From the NCBI RefSeq assembly GCF_011397635.1, contig NC_064757.1, forward strand, positions 33,393,839-33,457,838: a stretch of 64,000 bases of DNA, read 5' to 3'. Positions within the stretch are counted from its first letter, which is position 1; the number at the start of each line of letters is the position of its first letter. Below are positions 57,166 through 64,000 of the stretch, in pieces. Source of the stretch: Epinephelus fuscoguttatus (lineage: Eukaryota; Chordata; Actinopteri; Perciformes; Serranidae). Under the pieces are notes generated by a model, which saw only the letters and a program-made list of their open reading frames with translations, did not search any database and had not been told where the DNA came from. Both the position numbers and the translations under genes were made by a program.

Positions 57166-59303
57166 TACAGTATGTCAAAAAATTAAGGACTGGACAAGAT
57201 TGAGCACTGATTAATTCATTGCTTTTATTTGATAAATTAAAATACAATACACAAATGTGCACACAGTCATAAAATGCATCAGAGTGGTACAGTAAAGTCA
57301 CATGATTTATTTGCATTGTGGTCCTAAAATCAAGGCTAGGAGGCAGCCAGGAATAGGGAATGACATGTAAATGCTACTTATATGTCATCTTTACATTTAT
57401 ACACCTAATATAGAGACATAAAACACAATGTTATACAGTCATAAAAGACAATAAAAAAACTCTCAAACTCAGAAACAAGACCAGAAGCTTACACTTGTCC
57501 TGGAAAGGACATTTCACTATACAAACTTTTTCCATGGTTTCAGCTGGGTTTTTTTAAACTATTCAGAGACTGGGCAGATTTAAATTCCTTTGGGATTTTA
57601 TTCCACTCTTCTCCCCGGTGTAGAGGAATGTGCTTCTCCCTGCTGTACTTTGTAGATTGGGCTGTTTCAGAGTACACACACTAGCCGTTGTATTCAGGCC
57701 ATGAGCATCCCAAACATACTGAACATGCCCAGTAAAATAGTTTTGACATAGATCTTGTGAAGTCTTACAGTATATACCATGATAAGTTTTAACTGTTGAG
57801 ATTTACCTTCAACAGGGAGCCACTTGTCTTAAAATGGTTTGAGCGAATATGTGTTCTTGGGCTGAGATAATGGACGACTCTCATTAGTTTGTTCTGGGCG
57901 TTTTGAAGCTTATCTTTTGTTCTTTTAGGTGTACCGCTGTACCATCATGCAGCTGTAATCATTGTGGCATTTAACTAATGATGTAGCTAATGCTGTCTTG
58001 GTTTTCTTATGGAGGAACTTGGATATTCCTCTTCACATGTTGTGTCTTTGAATGGGCCTTCCCAGTGACAGAGGGGGCCATAGATCCACTGGTCATACAC
58101 TGCTCCAGTTCACATCCAAGACAAATAACTGAATATTTTTCCTGTGTCTTTGTTCTGTTGCACTCACAGAAAAGCTTAATTCATGCCTTGATCCAAAAAC
58201 AATACATTCAGATTTGCCTCAGTGCGAGGAGAACTTATTGTCACATCGCCAACTCATTACTTTTTGGAGCTCTATGTTTTCTTGGAGAGTCCTTATTAGG
58301 AGTAAGCCCTTCAGTTGTACCATCTCATTTTCAAGGCGTCCTCTTCCTTGTTTTTATTGTATATCTTGACAATGCTTGACAAATAGGCATATATGGGTTT
58401 ATGTATTGTATAACCATTGTACTCCTGGTGTATCAGTTAAATAGTCTTCATCAGACACCTTCATGAAGGAGACATTTCGGTTCAAGATGTTGGACAGTGC
58501 TCTGTTGTCAACCTCCACTGTTCATGTGCTGTGTGCTTTACTATTGCGAAGGATCAGATTAATCAGTTAAGTAAATATGCAACAGTTGGCACGGGGGAAC
58601 TGGGAAACATGTCTGGCGGAGCTAGGCTGCTAAATATGGATGCTTGTATAGTCATAGACTTTGCTGTGGAAGCTGAAAAGGTTCACAATGAAACAGGCGC
58701 CAGTGTTTGGGCTTGTGACATATGTCTCTAATTGAGAGCGAACAAAATGCAAATATCAGCCAAGCAGGATTTGACATGTCTTTGTTAAGCTGTCCTTCAG
58801 ATAGTAATGGCATTAGGAATGCACCTGCAGTGGCTCTACAGGTCTATGGGGAGCCAGAAACTGGAGAGCTGCAGGCTGCCAGATGGACTTTTGAACATTT
58901 TACTCCTAATAGAAAGCAAGCCAGCCAGTGTTGACGTAACAAGAGGATGAAGCATAAAACCCCGGCAAATATCTTTTGATTGCTCAGTTCAAAGGCATAT
59001 CCTGACATTTTGGGAAATATGCTTTTTGCGCCGTCTTCCTGGGAGTTAGATTGATATCAGTTTCATCTCTCTGCATTCAGAGAAGATATTGGTCAAGGAT
59101 ATTTTTAGCCTGCAGTACCTGTGGCTTAGCACAAAAGGCAGGAGGAGACAGCTGGCCTTCAGAAACATGAGGAAAAATACGTCCTTCCAACAACTCCACA
59201 ATGAACAAAACACGCTCCATTCAGTAGCTGTTCTGCTGATTTTTGTTGAATCACAATCTTCCTCAGCAGATGGAGTTGCTTAGTTGTCATGGAATCACAG
59301 ATG
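57166..59303. other. tmem8b intron 6: no exon recognised
   Basis: The frames at 57990-58379 and 58531-58934 show no family resemblance and lack flanking splice sites that would fit the TMEM8B sequence expected next. About 57540-57960 may be an old repeat. Confidence 0.5.
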
Positions 59304-59884
59304 TTAAAGAGACAGTTCACCCAAAATCAAAAATACATATTTCTCCTTTTACCTGTAGTGCTGTTTATCAGTGTCTGTTGTTTTGGTGTGAGTTGCAGAG
59401 TGTTGGAGATATCAACCGTAGAGATGTCTGCCTTCTCTCAAATATAATGGAACTAGATGACACTCTGCTTGTGGTGTTCAATGTGCCAAAACATACTTCT
59501 GAAAAACTCAACAGCAATGTCTTGGAACTTTTTTTTTCCTACCAAACCACACTTGCCAACCATATCACTGTGCCGAAGGAAGAGTGCATCTACCGCTAGC
59601 TCACCTAGCACCGCTGAGCCAGCTAACATTTCAGCTCAGCCCAGGAGGGCACCATTAATGTTTACATCTTGCGCTGGCATGAGTACAAGCCTCTCGGGGG
59701 TTTGACTTGAGCTCCACAAGCAAAGTGCCATCTGGTTCTATTATATTGGGAAGAAGGCAGACATGTCTATGGCTGACAGCTCCAACACTCCAACACTCAG
59801 GCCAAAATATCTGTATTAATAGACAGCACTACAGGTAGGAGGAAAAATGTGTATCTTAGTCTTTGGGGTGAACTTTCACTTTAA
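59304..59884. mobile_element. TTAA-flanked long-inverted-repeat element, copy 2 (tmem8b intron 6)
   Basis: TTAA lies at 59304-59307 and 59881-59884. The arms pair from the ends inward for about 190 bp; both carry ACCTGTAGTGCTGT, a GAGTGTTGGAG segment and AGA(G/C)ATGTCTGCCTTCT when read inward. It is the compact form of copy 1 and has no coding capacity. Confidence 0.82.
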
Positions 59885-60257
59885 AATTCCCATTTTCTTC
59901 AGAGCTCTTTAAGTACACATTTTTTGTCAATTTTTTCTTAAAAGTCGAGATTGAAAGTTTCATGACCGTGGAGACAATGATCAAAAGCTCCAAAAGATCT
60001 GCTGAACAGAGCTCCTGGTGAGTTTGTTTTGTTTACTACTGTTTCTCGATTTTAAAATGATCTATTTACATGCCAGCCACCAATTACTGTTGTCCAGTAA
60101 TCGCTGGAGTCATGGTGAGAGTGTGGAAAGTGTAAAAGAGCAACTTCCCATGGCTGCATGCAGCACCTCCACTGCAGAGGACTGGGCCATCAGTCACTAG
60201 AAAAGCTTCAATACACGATCTAATAGCTCTGAACACATCAATACAAAACATGCAAAT

Positions 60258-60797
60258 AGAGCTGAAAGGATTAGTCAATTAATTGATTTGTCAATTGACA
60301 AAAAAATGAACCAGCAACTTATTTTGTATCGTTTAAAGGTGCAGTCTGTGATGCTAATCAAATTTACTTTTTGTTAAATTCAGCAAATATCTTGTCATGG
60401 TCCGCTAGCTAAAATTAAGTCGTGTAATGTGAAACAAAGAAAGTAGCTCGGACTTAGCTACACAACACTATGCTGGCTAATCTCCCTCCTCCACATCTAT
60501 CCCCACAAGGAACAGAGCAACATCATGATAATAGAGCTTGTGAAGGAGCACGGACGATAGGGATGTATTTGTTTGGGTTTTGAGTTCAAATATCAATAAT
60601 TTTTCTCCAGAATCACTGACTTCACCTTAAGGCCATTTTTAAGCATAAATCCACCCTCTTAAATGTGAATGTTTGCTGCTTTCCTTACGTTTCTATGATA
60701 TTAAACTTTACTTTTTCTCTGAGGCAGGATTTATCATTGAAATACTATCAGATTAATCGATAACACAAAAAAATCATGTGTTGCAGCCCGGCGTGAA
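60258..60797. repeat. AT-rich repeat with inverted ends (tmem8b intron 6)
   Basis: It begins AGAGCTGAAAGGATTAGTCA and ends near TGTTGCAGCCCGG, with ATTAAT/ATCGAT motifs at both sides. This resembles fish elements whose ends read GGGCTGCAAC. The segment starting near 60335 belongs to the family at 24600-24960 and may be nested. Confidence 0.45.
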
Positions 60798-61069
60798 AAA
60801 ATCTCAGGCTTCAGGTTGTTATCATGCAGCCTCATTGCTGTCTCTCCTCCCTTCCTGACTTTGTGATAAGCTAGGCTAAACACATCTTTCATCTCCACTG
60901 AACACACAGAGATGAAATTGATAATCGATCTTCTCATCTAGCCCCCGGTAAGAAAGCAAACGGCCTTATTTCCCAAAATGTCAGAGAAAAGCACAAATAG
61001 TTGACTTTAACGGAAAGGATATAATTGACTGTAATGAATCTGATGGTTTATTGATTCATTGTTTGGTTG

Positions 61070-61285
61070 ATGTGGTGACACAGTGGCTTACTGTCACCTC
61101 AGAGAGATCGTCCTGGGGTCAAATAGAAAGTTACAGTCGCTGGGAGAACCTCTGTTTGCTTGTCTATGTGTTAGTCCTGTAATGGCGACCTTCTGGGTGT
61201 TTCCCTGTCTCATGCATCTTGGGAAACACCCTGACCTCTGCAACCCACCACCCCAAAGCCCATAAGTGTGTATAATCGGTTGATT
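61070..61285 (+). mobile_element. Degenerate SINE-like repeat, third copy (tmem8b intron 6)
   Basis: GTGACACAGTGGCTTACTGT, TCTATGTGTTAGTCCTGTAA and TATAATCGGTTGATTTTAA line up in order with parts of the full copy at 37118-37474, at lower identity. Confidence 0.5.
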
Positions 61286-62026
61286 TTAACTCAGTGGAGT
61301 CTGCGGATGTCACAGACAGTATGCTGTGATGAAACCTGGTTGCTGTTGCTGTATGAGCCACAAGATGTATTCTTCAGAGAGACTGTCATGCTATATTATT
61401 CTATGGACAGATTTCTCCCCCCTCGGCGATGATCTGTCACTCGCTTGTCACAGGCGCAGAATCCAGTCAGCCGCTGCCAGTGGGGGACTGTGGCAGATTT
61501 GCAGGGCTTTAGGAGACAATAGCTGGAGCTGCTTGTCTGCCTTGCATCATTCTCTGTGAAGGAGTGTGAAAGGAATGCATATGGCTTTTATTTCCACTGA
61601 TACCTCAACTGACGGTGGATCAGTTTAATCGCTTTAGATCCATTTTTCAAACTTTTCTTCAGGTGGGGCTTACTGTGTGCAGAGAAAGACACTGTAAGCA
61701 CTGTAATGAGCGTTAGTCCCTGGGACTGTATCAATTGTCAGCTTTTATACGTCACAATTGTTTTGTTTTTTCACAGTAATGCACATTTTGTCTGAGTATG
61801 GGAGCCCAAAAGTGACCTGATAAATTTGATAAATAAAATAATAAATTAGCTTGATATATTAAAAATGATTTAATAAATAGAAATCTTGAAAAAAAATGAT
61901 TTATGATAATGATTTATGTACATATATATTTATGACCACATTTATTGTCACACATATTATCAGCTAATATAGCTGTGTGACAACTTCTCTCATTATCACA
62001 CAGGAGATGTGGAAATGTGGGAGTAA

Positions 62027-63007
62027 AACAATCTGCCTCCGAATAAGAATTTTCCTAGTCAACCAATTGTCGTCATTTCGGGCCATTAGTCGACTAGTCG
62101 CCCGCACGTTTACAATATTAATTTAATTATTAAATGATATATTTTGGGCGGGGCGACACAATGGTTTGAGTTGAAGGTGTGAGAAAGAATAGTATCAGTA
62201 ACATTGTTAACACTGTGCTACATTACAGAGAAATACAAAACCGTACTAATGAAGCTTCATTAATATAGGCCTATATTTTATCTACAAGTGCACATCACAC
62301 ACTGAGCGAGCCGCCTGTTAATGACGCTGTGGGCTAATGGGCATGTAGCTACTTCCATGTTTCAGATGATACGTCATGTTTGTAGTCGACCAATGAAGAT
62401 GAGTTTACATATCAACTTGGGTTCGTCCTTCACCTTCTCAAAATGATCCCACACTTTGGATTTCCTGCCCGACATGTTATTAACTAGCCTGTGGAATAAC
62501 CGCATGTACCAGCCCTGGAAATTAGGGGCCGTACACATGCTGTGTCTTTAACCACCTGGAAACACGAGGTCTGGTGCTGGGTGCTTTTTTGTGCCTTTTT
62601 TGTACAAGCTTTCAAGAGCACAGCGGCAGGTTTCATCTGAGGTTGCTAAGCAACCTTAACAAGCATCGTATAGCCTATTTACCTGAAATCCTGAGTGCAG
62701 AGCTGATCTTCTTCTAGGCCTGCACTAGAATTATCAGCTTTTCCGTATTTATCAGACTGAATATTTACAGAAGAAGGGAAACATATCTGACTGCTGAGCG
62801 TGGCCACTTCCTGTGTCTTTTCAAATTTAACTCCAAGATGGTCCAGTCATATAGGTTTTGATTTATTTTGACAAGACGCAGCTCCTAATAGAGTTTCACG
62901 TTGTTTGTTCCTGTAGTTTTTCTGCGACTAAGCGACCAATGAAATCTTGCCGACTAATGGCCTTTCTGGTCAACTAACGTTTGGTTGACTATTAGGGGGC
63001 AGCCCTA
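62027..63007 (-). mobile_element. hAT-like element copy B, same family as 32368-33074 (tmem8b intron 6)
   Basis: It is nearly identical to copy A over about 62050-62525 and 62800-63007, including the BED-finger start on the minus strand. It keeps about 270 bp (62525-62795) not present in copy A. The right terminus GGGGGCAGCCCTA is intact; the left terminus has decayed and no target duplication is visible. Confidence 0.82.
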
Positions 63008-63119
63008 CAATGTATAGATTTAGATAAATGAATAAAGAAATGAAGAAATAGACAAATACAAAAAATGTAATATGCTTTATTCCTTCATTGCTCATTAATC
63101 TATTTGTCTAAATTATGAC

Positions 63120-63850
63120 TTAATAGTGTTGGGCTCGTTACTCCAAAATTACTTTATTACTCATTACTTGTTACACTTCTGAAAAGTAGCCTAATATTAT
63201 CACTTGACTTATCACTTTTTGCCAACAGTATTTTGTCACAATACGCTTTATATTACTCCACACTCCACAAAATTGGTAATCGTGTCCTATCTCCTCAGAA
63301 TCCAGACTTTGCATGAGTGCCTCTGTGTAAATGTCAGAGTTATCTCCAGCTAGTGCAGCTAAGGATAGATATCTTGCAAATGATTTTTTACCTGGGGGTC
63401 TTTTATTGCCTGCGAGTGGTATTTTCCCAAGGATCTGTCTTAAAGATGAAAAGTCAGTCATGGAGATAGGCACCATTTTATCCACCATATCCAGCCACCA
63501 GTTTTATTAGTCCTTTCTTTCTCGTAACCTGCTGCTGTCCATGTTAAAATCCAGTCGTGGTTGTTGAGCCAGTGTGGGGCTACAGTCATCCTCCGTGACA
63601 GAGGAAGGCTCACATTTGGTGGCATGAATTTGCAAGAGCTTTACTTTGTTGTGCTGTTGTAGGTTTTTCAGAAGATTTAAGATTGTGTTCAGTAGGGAGG
63701 TGACAACAGAAGTAAGGTTGGAACAAGTTATTTGTTTTTGGGGTAACTGTAATATTATTACTGAAGTTATATCAGTTTTTTTTATTAAACTACTTGTAAA
63801 AACAAAAAGTAATATTATCACTGTAATGCATTACTACTGTTTCAAAACAA
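63120..63850. repeat. Possible transposon remnant with TTACT-rich ends
   Basis: The left side (GTTGGGCTCGTTACTCC and further TTACT repeats) and the right side (GTAATATTATCACTGTAATG) look like the inverted TAACG/TTACT ends of a vertebrate DNA transposon. Two minus-strand frames (63171-63488, 63507-63821) lie inside but match no family I can name. Confidence 0.35.
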
Positions 63851-64000
63851 TTTTTAATTTGTTTCATTGGTATGTTCAGAGGGGGAAATGTCAAGACAGA
63901 TTAATATTTTACTGAGCAAAATTAAAAGTCATCACAGAGTTTATTTTAATTAGTTTGAGCACTGGGATGTGCAGCATATAGTACACATGCCAGCTTCATC

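Noticed and set aside
57990..58379. 129-codon hydrophobic frame, considered as a possible tmem8b membrane exon
   Set aside because: Its sequence does not match the TMEM8 membrane domain and it lacks a suitable acceptor and phase.
63171..63821. Two adjacent minus-strand frames of about 105 codons
   Set aside because: Both sit within a repeat-like region with TTACT-rich ends and match no family I can recognise; not enough to call a gene.

Overview
The window reads as nuclear DNA of a ray-finned fish, probably a percomorph teleost. The evidence is compact GT-AG split vertebrate genes, long AT-rich introns full of microsatellites, and repeat families I recognise as typical of teleost genomes: hAT-type transposons, TTAA-flanked miniature elements, tRNA-headed SINEs and 5'-truncated LINE ends. 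Nothing prokaryotic, no virus genome and no CRISPR array was seen. No species can be named from this sequence alone.

Layout. Bases 1-11380 contain no gene I can support. They hold a 5'-truncated LINE (1885-2640), several diverged repeats, a 1.36 kb TTAA-flanked element (7363-8724) and an antisense LINE tail with an AAAAT-rich tract (10800-11150). Bases 11511-33473 hold a complete gene on the + strand, mccc2, the beta subunit of mitochondrial 3-methylcrotonyl-CoA carboxylase. It can be read through 17 coding exons, all GT-AG and all in phase, giving 564 codons against 563 in human. Its introns carry three hAT-like elements, one of them a shared family with tmem8b, a 0.65 kb near-palindrome, and a 1.4 kb TIR element with retrotransposon-like sequence inside.

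Bases 33474-39212 are intergenic. They contain a GT/AC hairpin microsatellite and a 1.24 kb nest of three mobile elements. From 39213 to the right edge lies the 5' part of a second + strand gene, tmem8b. Six coding exons (423 codons) encode a signal peptide and a large glycosylated extracellular region. The exons for the EGF-like segment and the multi-pass membrane domain must lie beyond base 64000. Introns 3 and 6 of tmem8b each carry one copy of the same TTAA-flanked long-inverted-repeat family.

The two genes are head to tail and show no functional link in the sequence: mccc2 acts in leucine breakdown in the mitochondrial matrix, while tmem8b encodes a plasma-membrane protein. I did not find an undescribed biochemical system. 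The most interesting material is the architecture of the mobile elements: nesting, fold-backs, and exact or near-exact target duplications that define element ends.
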